From Chitinophaga sp. H8 (GTDB taxonomy: Bacteria > Bacteroidota > Bacteroidia > Chitinophagales > Chitinophagaceae): a stretch of 64,000 nt of DNA. Where the stretch lies: contig NZ_JBEXAC010000002.1 in assembly GCF_040567655.1 (NCBI RefSeq), positions 1,426,001-1,490,000 of the forward strand. Direction: 5' to 3'. Positions 18,261 through 26,356 of this stretch are shown here, in pieces. Each line of letters starts with the position of its first letter. The stretch's first letter is position 1. Both the position numbers and the translations under genes were made by a program. A model generated the notes under the pieces. It had not been told where the DNA came from. It ran no database searches and saw only the letters and a program-made list of their open reading frames with translations.

Positions 18261-19277
18261 TTACAGCTCGGCCGTATTTAATTTCTTAGGAATTTTAATC
18301 TCCAGTGTTTGTGATTTTCCATCACGTTTAACCGTTGCAGTGATTGTACTTTTACCTTTATTTTCCCGGTATGCAGCAGTCACATCTTTCGCATTTTTTA
18401 CTGCATTGCCAGCCATTTGGGTAATGATATCTGCCGGTTTAAAGCCAGCTTTTTCGGCAACAGATCCGGGTTTTACTTCCAATACGGCAGCACCTTCTTC
18501 TTTTTCTGTATCCTGTACATAGAGGCCCAGCTTAGGTCCCTGGGAGGAGCCATTAAAACGTTCAAACGGATCGTTGAAATCCTGGCCACGGTTAGGCGGC
18601 AGCAGGTCGAAGAAGTTATTGCCTTGTCCGCCTCTTGGAATCATATTGAATTGATTCATCTCTTCCTGATCTCTTTTTCCAAGGGTAGCAGTAGCCGTAC
18701 TTGGTTTTTTATTCCGGAGATAGGTAATTGTTATTTTATCTCCTGGTTTGAAAGTACCGATTTTTTCAAACAGGTCTTTGGGTTCATTGATCTTGTCATC
18801 ATTTACTTTGGTAATGACATCCCCGGTTTTTAAACCTGCTTTTTCTGCAGCACTTTCCGGAGCTACTGTTTTTATGGTAGCGCCGGCAGCTTCCTGCTTT
18901 TCTGTGATCACACCCAGCACTGCGCTACCTCCTGCCGGGAGCATGCTGCCATTGTCCGGAAATTTAAAGAGCTGCATACCTTTATGGGGCGACATATCGA
19001 ATGAGAAGCTGTTGCCATCTACAGGTGTTACTTTGCGGCGTAATACGGAGATATTTCCATCTTTGTAGTTATCCATTTTCTGGCCATCTACCCACACTTC
19101 TCCATCTTTGATTTCTACCGTCACTTTCCCATTTTGGGTGCCTTTGGGTTTGATAATAATTTCATCAAACTCTCCCAGGGTATCTTTTTTCTGATCCTGT
19201 GCCCACGCGCCTGAGGAAGCAGTTAAAGCAAAACAAGTAATACCAGCCAGGGTAAGGCGTTGGAGTAATTTGCTCAT
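18261..19277 (-). CDS. Secreted protein with two PDZ domains and no protease domain
   Basis: 338 aa from the ATG at 19277; an in-frame start further up (19310) would place 11 polar and hydrophobic residues before the signal peptide. The signal peptide runs to about 27 (SGAWAQ). Residues 30-115 are a beta-rich region of unknown fold. PDZ 1 spans about 119-200, with APESAAEKAGLKTGDVITKV. A Gly/Asn/Pro-rich linker (202-248) follows. PDZ 2 spans about 249-328, with KPGSVAEKAGFKPADIITQM. The arrangement of two PDZ domains resembles the tail of DegP/HtrA, but no serine protease domain or GNSGG motif is present. It should act in the periplasm as a peptide-binding adaptor or chaperone; that role is inferred. 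Confidence 0.85.
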   Translation of the reverse strand: MSKLLQRLTLAGITCFALTASSGAWAQDQKKDTLGEFDEIIIKPKGTQNGKVTVEIKDGEVWVDGQKMDNYKDGNISVLRRKVTPVDGNSFSFDMSPHKGMQLFKFPDNGSMLPAGGSAVLGVITEKQEAAGATIKTVAPESAAEKAGLKTGDVITKVNDDKINEPKDLFEKIGTFKPGDKITITYLRNKKPSTATATLGKRDQEEMNQFNMIPRGGQGNNFFDLLPPNRGQDFNDPFERFNGSSQGPKLGLYVQDTEKEEGAAVLEVKPGSVAEKAGFKPADIITQMAGNAVKNAKDVTAAYRENKGKSTITATVKRDGKSQTLEIKIPKKLNTAEL

Positions 19278-19395
19278 AACAACTGATGTTTTTATTAGTA
19301 ATTGAATCATTTGATCGTTGCAAATTTACCGGTGATTGCACAAATGAAAAGTTAAAAAGGGGGATAGTTTTTTAAGGGAATGTTAAAAAGGGGGG

Positions 19396-19815
19396 TTATC
19401 TGAAATCCAGTTTGTATATGGTCAGGATATATTGAGCCTGCTGATCATTTAGTTTCAGGTAATTCCAGCGTTTGGTTTTGCAAAGATTAAAGCGGCCCTG
19501 CTTCTTATAGGGATTGAAGATCGCGATACTGTCGGCGATGGATATCACGTGATTATCAGCTTCAAAATTATTAACGGTATACTGGGTATGATTCGTGATT
19601 TTCTGAATGGTTTTCATGCCGCCGGAGGGGATGATGAGGGAAGTGTCTTTTCCTGGCAGGGAAGCGGATGTTTTGCTCCGCAGCCATACTTTCACTTCAT
19701 AGGGGGCGTGATTAGCGATGAGGTATTGGTATTCCACAATATTTTCCGGTTCCTTCTCGCAGGAAAAGAGGCATGTTATGATGAATACGAAGATAAGCCG
19801 GAATATGTATTTCAT
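19396..19815 (-). CDS. Small hypothetical lipoprotein
   Basis: 139 aa. The signal MKYIFRLIFVFIITCLFSC gives Cys19 as lipid anchor, followed by EKEPEN. The mature part is probably an all-beta domain (YQYLIANHAPYEVKVWLRS, then SLIIPSGGMKTIQKIT), with one further cysteine at FNLCKTKRW. No family was recognised. It lies 74 bases downstream of alaS on the same strand, behind a hairpin, so it may have its own transcript or ride on read-through. The start is the only ATG giving the signal peptide. Confidence 0.75.
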   Translation of the reverse strand: MKYIFRLIFVFIITCLFSCEKEPENIVEYQYLIANHAPYEVKVWLRSKTSASLPGKDTSLIIPSGGMKTIQKITNHTQYTVNNFEADNHVISIADSIAIFNPYKKQGRFNLCKTKRWNYLKLNDQQAQYILTIYKLDFR

Positions 19816-19830
19816 AAAAGGGGGATAGAT

Positions 19831-19870
19831 GGGGCTGAACGCAGGTATATGTTAGCAGGCGTTCAGCCCC
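19831..19870 (-). terminator. Hairpin after alaS
   Basis: GGGGCTGAACGC (19831-19842) pairs perfectly with GCGTTCAGCCCC (19859-19870). The loop is 16 bases. In the alaS direction the stem is followed by ATCTATCCCCCTTTTAT, a weak T tract, so it may only partly terminate before the lipoprotein gene. Confidence 0.55.
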
Positions 19871-19889
19871 GGTTAATATTTGCCACCGG

Positions 19890-22511
19890 TTATGATTGGA
19901 TGGCTCCTTTTATTTTCTGGATTACCTGTTCCAGTTGGCCTGTTTCCTGGCCACCTGCTGTTGCAAAGTTTTTCTGGCCTCCACCGCCGCCTTTTATGAG
20001 GGGGGCTACCAGTTCTTTGATCATTTTGGGTGCTTCCCAACCTTTTGAAGTTACCAGGTTATCTGCTATCAGCAGGGCCACACTTGCTTTGCCGGCGATA
20101 TTAGCCGCCAGCACCAGCACATGGTCCGGTATATCATTTTTCAGTGCAAAGGCAAGGTTTTTCAATCCTTCCGCAGTGCTGATTGTTACTACTTTGCCCA
20201 GGAAGTTGACCCCATTTATATTTTCCGCTGCAGATTTCAATCCCACGGCCATTTGTTTCACTTTTTCCAGTTCCAGTGCTTCCACTTGTTTTTCCAGTGT
20301 AGTTTTGTCCTGTATCAGTGTTTCCACTGTTTTCAGCAGTTCCTTCGGATTTTTCAGGGCAGCTTTTACCGCTTTCAGTTGCAGGAGCTGTTCGTTTATA
20401 TAGTCTTCCGCCTTGCTACCGGTAACTGCTTCAATACGGCGTACTCCGGCAGCTACGGCACTTTCCGCCGTAAACTTAAACAGGCCCAGCTCACCGGTAC
20501 TGCCAATGTGGGTACCCCCACATAATTCTACAGAATAGGCCGGGTCCATGATTACCACCCGTACGATGTCTCCGTATTTTTCACCAAACAGGGCCATCGC
20601 ACCCAGCTGGAGTGCCTGTTCTTTGGGCAACTCCTTGATCACAACCGGTATATTGAGGCGGATCTTTTCATTAACGATCGCTTCTATCCGGGCCAGTTCT
20701 TCATCAGTCACCTTGGCAAAATGGGAGAAGTCGAACCGGAGGTAATCTGCATTTACCAGGGAGCCTTTCTGGGCTACGTGTGTACCCAGTACTTCCCGGA
20801 GGGCAGCATGCAAGAGGTGTGTAGCAGAGTGATGGCGGGCAGTATTGCTGCGTTTGGCCTTGTCTATTTCTGCTTTTACCGGTGCCTGTATCTGTTGGGG
20901 CAGTGTATCTGTAAAGTGAACGATCAGGTCGTTTTCCTTCTTGGTATCTGTTACCGCAATTGCTTCATTATCAAAGAACAGGATCCCGGTATCACCCACT
21001 TGTCCGCCACTTTCTGCATAGAAAGGGGTTTGGGCCAGCACTACCTGGTATTGTTCCTTGCCTTTGGCCTTTATTTTACGGTATTTCAGGACTTTGGTAT
21101 TGGTTTCCAGGAGTTCATAACCTACAAAAACGGAGGCAGGTGTTTCATCCAGGATGGTCCAGTCGTCCATATCCAGTTCAGTAGCAGCCCTGGAGCGGTC
21201 TTTTTGCTGTTTCATGGCAGCCTCAAAGCCTTTTTCGTCTACGGCAAAGCCATTTTCCGCAGCAATGAGGTTGGTAAGATCCAGGGGAAAGCCAAAGGTG
21301 TCGTATAATTCAAAGGCGGTTTTGCCATCTACTGCTTTAGTAGTGGCTTTGCCCATTACATCTTCCATCCGGCGGATACCGCTGTCCAGGGTGCGGAGGA
21401 AGTTATTTTCTTCTTCAAACACTACTTTTTTCACGAACTCCTGTTGTTGTTGTAATTCCGGGAATACATGGGCAAATTGCTGTGCCAGTACCGGTACGAG
21501 TTCATGGAGCAGTGGTTTTTTCACTTCCAGGAAAGAGAAATAATATCTTACTGCCCTGCGGAGGATACGGCGTATCACGTAGCCGGCACCGTTGTTGGAG
21601 GGCAGCTGGCCATCCGCGATGGTAAAACAGATGGCGCGGATGTGGTCTGCGATTACCCGGAAAGCCACATCTTTTTTATCATCAGACTGGGTATATACTT
21701 TACCTGTCAGCTTTTCGGTGGTGTGTACGGTACCCATGAAGAGGTCGGTATCGTAGTTGGACTGTTTGCCCTGCAATACCCTAACGAGGCGTTCCAGCCC
21801 CATACCGGTATCCACATGTTTGGCCGGTAAAGGCACCAGGCTCCCATCTTTCTGCCGGTTGAACTGCATGAATACGTTATTCCATATTTCTATCACCTGT
21901 GGGTGATCTGCGTTGACGAGGGTGCTGCCGGGTACTTGGCTCCGTTCATCATCCAGGCGGCAGTCTACGTGGATTTCCGAGCAGGGGCCGCAGGGGCCGG
22001 TATCTCCCATTTCCCAGAAGTTATCCTTTTTGTTTCCCAGGAGGATACGGTCTTCCGCGATCACTTCTTTCCAGAAGTTATAAGCTTCTTCGTCTTTAGG
22101 GAGGTTTTCATTTGCATCTCCCTCAAACACAGTTACATAGAGCCTGTCTTTCGGTATTTTGTATACTTCCGTCAATAGTTCCCAGCTCCAGGCGATGGCT
22201 TCTTTTTTAAAGTAGTCGCCAAAGCTCCAGTTGCCCAGCATTTCAAACATGGTATGGTGGTAGGTATCGATCCCTACTTCTTCCAGATCATTGTGTTTTC
22301 CGCTTACGCGCAGGCATTTCTGGGTATCAGCCACCCGTTTATGGGCCGGTACCTTGTTGCCCAGGAAGTAGTCTTTAAACTGGTTCATGCCCGCATTGGT
22401 GAACAAAAGGGTGGGGTCATTTTTTACTACTATAGGCGCGGAAGGGACGATCTGGTGCCCTTTGGAGGCAAAAAAGTCCATGAATTGCTGTCTGATCTCG
22501 GAAGCTGTCAT
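19890..22511 (-). CDS. alaS: Alanyl-tRNA synthetase
   Basis: 873 aa, full length. It charges tRNA(Ala) and edits mischarged Ser/Gly. Seen: the class II core at the N-terminus (MTASEIRQQFMDFFASKGH, then PTLLFTNAGMNQFKDYFLG near residue 48, and GDTGPCGPCSEI near 170), the tRNA-recognition helical region, the editing domain with zinc-type ligands in ARHHSATHLLH near 565 and VELCGGTHIG near 665, and a C-terminal domain with the conserved KGGGGGQKNFATAGGQ stretch near 840. Every expected motif is intact. It is divergent from the M23 peptidase gene across a 396-base gap. Confidence 0.99.
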   Translation of the reverse strand: MTASEIRQQFMDFFASKGHQIVPSAPIVVKNDPTLLFTNAGMNQFKDYFLGNKVPAHKRVADTQKCLRVSGKHNDLEEVGIDTYHHTMFEMLGNWSFGDYFKKEAIAWSWELLTEVYKIPKDRLYVTVFEGDANENLPKDEEAYNFWKEVIAEDRILLGNKKDNFWEMGDTGPCGPCSEIHVDCRLDDERSQVPGSTLVNADHPQVIEIWNNVFMQFNRQKDGSLVPLPAKHVDTGMGLERLVRVLQGKQSNYDTDLFMGTVHTTEKLTGKVYTQSDDKKDVAFRVIADHIRAICFTIADGQLPSNNGAGYVIRRILRRAVRYYFSFLEVKKPLLHELVPVLAQQFAHVFPELQQQQEFVKKVVFEEENNFLRTLDSGIRRMEDVMGKATTKAVDGKTAFELYDTFGFPLDLTNLIAAENGFAVDEKGFEAAMKQQKDRSRAATELDMDDWTILDETPASVFVGYELLETNTKVLKYRKIKAKGKEQYQVVLAQTPFYAESGGQVGDTGILFFDNEAIAVTDTKKENDLIVHFTDTLPQQIQAPVKAEIDKAKRSNTARHHSATHLLHAALREVLGTHVAQKGSLVNADYLRFDFSHFAKVTDEELARIEAIVNEKIRLNIPVVIKELPKEQALQLGAMALFGEKYGDIVRVVIMDPAYSVELCGGTHIGSTGELGLFKFTAESAVAAGVRRIEAVTGSKAEDYINEQLLQLKAVKAALKNPKELLKTVETLIQDKTTLEKQVEALELEKVKQMAVGLKSAAENINGVNFLGKVVTISTAEGLKNLAFALKNDIPDHVLVLAANIAGKASVALLIADNLVTSKGWEAPKMIKELVAPLIKGGGGGQKNFATAGGQETGQLEQVIQKIKGAIQS

Positions 22512-22907
22512 AAAATATTGAAGCGGATTAATATGTATTTTAAATTTTATAATTGTGTCTAAATTAAATTTGACTTTAATTTGTATTTTAAGCTGATCTT
22601 AAGATAGTTAGAAATTTGAAGCTTAAAAGATTGCCGTTTTAGTCTAATTCATTTAGGTTTGTACGCTTTATTTACCTGCTATATTAAAGCGGGAGTGCAA
22701 AAATATTGAAACCTGTATGATTATTCAAATGAGGTTTGGACTGGGAGCATTATGCTGCCGGTTTTTTGTGATGAAGTAAATGTGGGCAACGGATTTTTGT
22801 GTTTTACGTCTTTCGAAAATGCATCCATAAGTTTGAAGCCTCTGAAATAAAACAGCTGTAATGACGTTAGGACATGGATGTTCTGGCACAAAGTACAACC
22901 CTGATGC
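22512..22907. other. Gene-free gap between divergent alaS and M23 peptidase
   Basis: 396 bases. The alaS side is very AT-rich (22515-22700). A short inverted repeat, AGCAT-T-ATGCT, followed by CCGGTTTTTT lies near 22750 and could be a small terminator-like hairpin. Both promoters should be here, but none is convincing. Two overlapping frames on the minus strand (22721-22940) look spurious. No RNA gene was recognised. Confidence 0.4.
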
Positions 22908-23879
22908 ATGAAGAAGGTCAAATATTTTTATAATACCCAAACCCTTAAATATGAAAAGCTCGTAGTATCGCTGCGGGTAAAAATACTGCGGATATTAGGA
23001 TTTCTTTCGGCGGCCATCGTTACCGGAGCGCTGTTTCTTACCGTTTCTTACCGTTTCCTGGATTCTCCTAAGGAAAAGTCATTACGGGCGGAGCTGGACA
23101 ATATGCGGGAGAATTTTGACGGGTTGAAAGGGCGGATGAATGAGATGAAGGGAAAGTTGGGAGAGCTGGAGAAGCGGGATAATGAAATTTACCGGGTAAT
23201 ATTTGAAGCCTCTCCTATTCCGGACAGTACCCGGGAAGGAAAGATTGATAAGGATGAGGAAGTGAGTCAGTTGTCGTCGTTTGCCAGCAGTGATATTATT
23301 GCGTCCACTGCAGGCTTGTTGAAGGAGTTGGTAAACCGGGTACAGGCCCAATCTAAATCATATGAAGAAATTGACGAGCTGGTAAAGAACAAGCAGAAGA
23401 TGCTGGTATCTATTCCGGCTATTCAACCAGTGGCCAATAAAGATCTGAACAGGATTGCTTCCGGCTTTGGTTACCGGATTGATCCTATCTACAAAACCGT
23501 TAAATTCCATGCCGGGCTTGACTTTACAGCACCCAGTGGTACCCCTATCTATGCCACCGGAGATGGTGTAGTAGAAGAAGCGAGTTTAAGTGATGTAGGG
23601 TATGGCAATCATGTGGTGATACGCCATGGTTATGGATATAAAACGTTGTACGGGCATATGCTGCGTATGAAGGTAAAAACCGGACAGTCTGTGAAAAGAG
23701 GTGATGTGGTAGGATGGGTAGGCAGTACCGGAAAGTCTACCGGGCCGCATTGCCATTATGAGGTAATCAAGAATGGAGAGAAAGTAGACCCGGTATATTT
23801 CTTCTTTAATGATCTTACGCCGGAAGAGTTTGACCGGATGCTGAAGATTGCCCGTTCGGGCAACCAATCATTCGATTAA
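22908..23879 (+). CDS. M23-family metallopeptidase (peptidoglycan endopeptidase), membrane-anchored
   Basis: 323 aa. Order of parts: short cytoplasmic N-terminus; one transmembrane helix (about 27-48); coiled coil (about 54-95, KSLRAELDNMRENFDGLKG region); linker; and the M23/LytM domain (about 180-300). The zinc and catalytic residues of an active enzyme are present: His201 and Asp205 in HAGLDF, His250 in YGHML, and His283 in HCHYEV. It probably cuts peptide cross-links in peptidoglycan from the periplasmic face of the inner membrane. The MerR gene follows 118 bases later on the same strand. An alternative role as an inactive amidase activator is unlikely given the intact site. Confidence 0.93.
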   Translation: MKKVKYFYNTQTLKYEKLVVSLRVKILRILGFLSAAIVTGALFLTVSYRFLDSPKEKSLRAELDNMRENFDGLKGRMNEMKGKLGELEKRDNEIYRVIFEASPIPDSTREGKIDKDEEVSQLSSFASSDIIASTAGLLKELVNRVQAQSKSYEEIDELVKNKQKMLVSIPAIQPVANKDLNRIASGFGYRIDPIYKTVKFHAGLDFTAPSGTPIYATGDGVVEEASLSDVGYGNHVVIRHGYGYKTLYGHMLRMKVKTGQSVKRGDVVGWVGSTGKSTGPHCHYEVIKNGEKVDPVYFFFNDLTPEEFDRMLKIARSGNQSFD

Positions 23880-23997
23880 TACCGGATAAATAGCGGATTT
23901 TAGGTGTTTAGCATGGAAATTGCTGCATGGAATATGTTTTTGTGAAGGACTGGTTAATTTCATCTTTCTAACAGATATTTGCCATATTGTTATTATC

Positions 23998-24564
23998 ATG
24001 ATTCACCAATTGGACCTTTTTCCATCATCGGATCAGCCACCAACACCCCCGCCAGCTACGGATAAGGTGACTGTGCTGCTTCCTAAAGTGAAACCTCCGG
24101 TGGATGCAGCAGATGCTAACGGAACATCAGCTGTGGCGGTGGAGGCAGACACTACTACCATTACAGCGAAGGGGAAAAAACGTGGACGTAAATCATTAAA
24201 AGCAGTGTTGGATAACCCGGACCTGATTAAAGAATTAGATAAGTTGACATTAGAAAAACAATATTACTCCATCAGCGAAGTAGCGCTGATGTTTAAAGTA
24301 AATGCTTCTCTGATCAGGTATTGGGAGAATGAATTTGATATACTGCAGCCTAAGAAGAACAGAAAAGGTGACCGGTTATTCAGGCAGGAGGATATTCACC
24401 ACCTGAAACTGATCTATCACTTGTTGCGGGAAAGAAAGTATACTATAGAAGGCGCCAAGCAAAAGTTGAAAGAAGATAAAAAGTTAGCAGCCCGTAATTT
24501 CGAAATGGTACAGGCTTTGCTAAAGGTAAGAGGATTTTTGACTGAACTGAAAGATCAATTATAA
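23998..24564 (+). CDS. MerR-family transcriptional regulator with N-terminal extension
   Basis: 188 aa from ATG 23998; a frame open from 23920 would add 26 residues unlike any MerR start. The MerR DNA-binding domain occupies about residues 87-160: YYSISEVALMFKVNASLIRYWE (first helix-turn-helix) and GDRLFRQEDIHHLKLIYHLL, with the winged region between. Before it lies an 85-residue low-complexity tail with a proline-rich stretch (PPTPPPAT) and a basic KKRGRKS patch that resembles an AT-hook (residues 60-66). The C-terminus is a short coiled helix without a metal-binding cysteine loop, so the effector is not a metal in the usual way. The thioredoxin-like gene follows after 10 bases and is likely co-transcribed. 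Confidence 0.88.
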   Translation: MIHQLDLFPSSDQPPTPPPATDKVTVLLPKVKPPVDAADANGTSAVAVEADTTTITAKGKKRGRKSLKAVLDNPDLIKELDKLTLEKQYYSISEVALMFKVNASLIRYWENEFDILQPKKNRKGDRLFRQEDIHHLKLIYHLLRERKYTIEGAKQKLKEDKKLAARNFEMVQALLKVRGFLTELKDQL

Positions 24565-24574
24565 AAATAAGATT

Positions 24575-25078
24575 ATGCGATTGAAAACATTGTTATTAGG
24601 CGGCGCACTGTTACTGACCTCCCTTTCATGGGCACAAACCAGTAAAACTGATAAGGTAATAAAAGGCCGGATAGAAATGAAAACCTTTATGAATGATCAG
24701 GATCTTGCCTGGTTTTATCATGGAGTAAATTCTTATACGCCCAACGATAAAATGGTTGATTATATTAAATCAAACAGGGGGAAATATAACATTATAGCAT
24801 TGATAGGTACCTGGGATGAAACCAGCCGTCAGCTGTTGCCTAAGTTATACAAGACGATGATCCTGGCCAGCAGTGAAGAACAGATCATGGTGTGGGGTGC
24901 GGATGAAAAGCTGCAAACTGATGCACCTACTGATTATAAGCTGAAAAAGGTGCCTACTTTTATTATCATGAAAGATGGCAAGGAAGAAGGTCGCCTGGTA
25001 GGTGAATCTAAAGAAACCATTGAAAGTGAAGTGGCGCGTTTGCTGCTGAAAATGAACCGTAAGGAAAAGGGCGAATAA
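24575..25078 (+). CDS. Secreted thioredoxin-fold protein without cysteines
   Basis: 167 aa with a signal peptide (MRLKTLLLGGALLLTSLSWAQ). The mature part has the order of a thioredoxin fold: IIALIGTWDETSRQLLPKL, where the active-site strand and helix should be, then LKKVPTFIIMKDGKEEGRLVG with the cis-proline in KVPTF. The CxxC motif is replaced by the residues after TW, and there is no cysteine anywhere in the protein. It therefore cannot do thiol redox chemistry. A binding or chaperone role in the periplasm is inferred. It sits 10 bases after the MerR gene and is followed by a strong terminator. Confidence 0.8.
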   Translation: MRLKTLLLGGALLLTSLSWAQTSKTDKVIKGRIEMKTFMNDQDLAWFYHGVNSYTPNDKMVDYIKSNRGKYNIIALIGTWDETSRQLLPKLYKTMILASSEEQIMVWGADEKLQTDAPTDYKLKKVPTFIIMKDGKEEGRLVGESKETIESEVARLLLKMNRKEKGE

Positions 25079-25105
25079 TATTGCCGATTAATAAACCTAT
25101 TTATA

Positions 25106-25143
25106 AAAAGGGGATGTATCAGTTTTTTGATACGTCCCCTTTT
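25106..25143 (+). terminator. Terminator after thioredoxin-fold gene
   Basis: AAAGGGGATGTATCA (25107-25121) pairs with TGATACGTCCCCTTT (25128-25142) with one T-G wobble. The stem is A-rich on the left and T-rich on the right. It probably also serves the convergent MscS gene. Confidence 0.9.
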
Positions 25144-25191
25144 CATTTTTCATGAAGGCTGATCCATTATGTATTACAGGAAATATAGCCG

Positions 25192-26283
25192 TTACTGTGC
25201 CGAAGGTGTTTCTCCTGGTTTACTTAGTTTGATATCATGTTGTTCCATAGACCTGATTACCTGCAGGTTAATGTTTTCGCGTAATGCAGCATATCGGTTG
25301 CCATCAATAATATAGGTCATATAAGCAATCTGGATAACGTAGGTGTCTTTGGTAAAGTCGTTGAGGTTCACCGTAAACCCTTCCAGCACATTGGGGTTAG
25401 TTTCCAGGGATGCTTTGATATCCTGTAGGAGGAGCAGGACTTTATCCGCCGGGGTATTGCCTGCCAGTTCCAGTTTGATCGCCACCCGCTGTTGGGTACG
25501 CAGGGTGAAATTATCGAGTATGCTATCCACCATCTTTTTATTGGGAACAGTTACAAATGTTTTTTCCGGTGTGCGGATACGGGTACTGCGCAGCCCTATT
25601 TTTTCTACGGTGCCCTGGAAAGCATCCACTTTTACCGTATCGCCTACACGGAATGGCTTGTCAGAAAATATGATGAAGGAGCCTATCAGGTTTTCAATAC
25701 TTTCTTTAGCAGCCAATGCAAGTGCAGCAGCACCGATACCAAGGCCAGCGATGATCTTTTCTACCAGCCCGTTGCCAAACAATATCCGGATAAAGAGGAT
25801 CGCCCCGAAAATAAAGACAATCGCTTTGAAGAAATCTTTAAAGAATACGATGAACTGCGCATCGCTTTTGTCGTTGGATATTTCCGCTTTCTTCTGCAGC
25901 ACCATTGCAATGAAATCTATCAGTCTCAGCATGATCCAGATAATGCTCATGCTGAACACCATTTTCAGGATGGTATCTGTGGCGTTTTGAAGCGTAAAAG
26001 TGTTGTAGAGCTTGATGTTCAGCTGTTGTGGAAAAGTAAACCGGTCGATGGTGACCATAAAAGTAACCAGTACCAGGAAGTATTCCAGCGGGCGGAGCAG
26101 CAGGTTTACAAAATCCCGTTGATCCATTTGGGGGGACCAGCGCCTTACCAGCCGGAAAATGAGTGTGGCAATTCCTTTGGAAAGGAATCTTTTGATCAGA
26201 AAAACGAATAACAGTACAGCTGCCAGTGCCAGGTAATCTCTTACCGGGTTGTCGAGGATGACCTGGTCTAAAAATGTGTTCAT
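25192..26283 (-). CDS. MscS-family small-conductance mechanosensitive channel
   Basis: 363 aa. Membrane helices lie near residues 15-32, 60-80, 100-125 and 145-165, followed by the pore helix TM3 with the Gly/Ala packing pattern GLGIGAAALALAAKESIENL near 185-205. The beta domain that follows starts at FIIFSDKPFRVGDTVKVDAF, the MscS signature, and continues with GTVEKIGLRSTRIRTPEKTF. A C-terminal alpha/beta domain ends in KPGETPSAQ. The channel opens under membrane tension and releases small solutes during osmotic downshock. It is the second gene after the amidohydrolase on this strand, with a hairpin between them. Confidence 0.95.
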   Translation of the reverse strand: MNTFLDQVILDNPVRDYLALAAVLLFVFLIKRFLSKGIATLIFRLVRRWSPQMDQRDFVNLLLRPLEYFLVLVTFMVTIDRFTFPQQLNIKLYNTFTLQNATDTILKMVFSMSIIWIMLRLIDFIAMVLQKKAEISNDKSDAQFIVFFKDFFKAIVFIFGAILFIRILFGNGLVEKIIAGLGIGAAALALAAKESIENLIGSFIIFSDKPFRVGDTVKVDAFQGTVEKIGLRSTRIRTPEKTFVTVPNKKMVDSILDNFTLRTQQRVAIKLELAGNTPADKVLLLLQDIKASLETNPNVLEGFTVNLNDFTKDTYVIQIAYMTYIIDGNRYAALRENINLQVIRSMEQHDIKLSKPGETPSAQ

Positions 26284-26302
26284 ATGAAGTGGTTAAGTCA
26301 GG

Positions 26303-26331
26303 TACGGCAATATGTTATTTTATGTGCCGTA
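26303..26331 (-). other. Hairpin between amidohydrolase and mscS genes
   Basis: TACGGCA (26303-26309) pairs with TGCCGTA (26325-26331). No T tract follows on the minus strand, so it is a hairpin of unknown role rather than a clear terminator. Confidence 0.35.
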
Positions 26332-26356
26332 TGGCGCAAAGATATTTATTTAAGGG

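Noticed and set aside
19549..20403. 284-codon plus-strand frame opposite the lipoprotein and alaS
   Set aside because: It lies across two well-supported genes on the other strand, and its composition (long Phe/Ser runs) is that of an antisense shadow.
22721..22940. Two overlapping minus-strand frames of 66 and 71 codons in the alaS/M23 gap
   Set aside because: They overlap each other in different frames, have no family likeness or signal peptide, and run into the start of the M23 gene.
25492..26211. 239-codon plus-strand frame opposite the MscS gene
   Set aside because: The MscS protein on the other strand has clear family motifs; the frame is a shadow.
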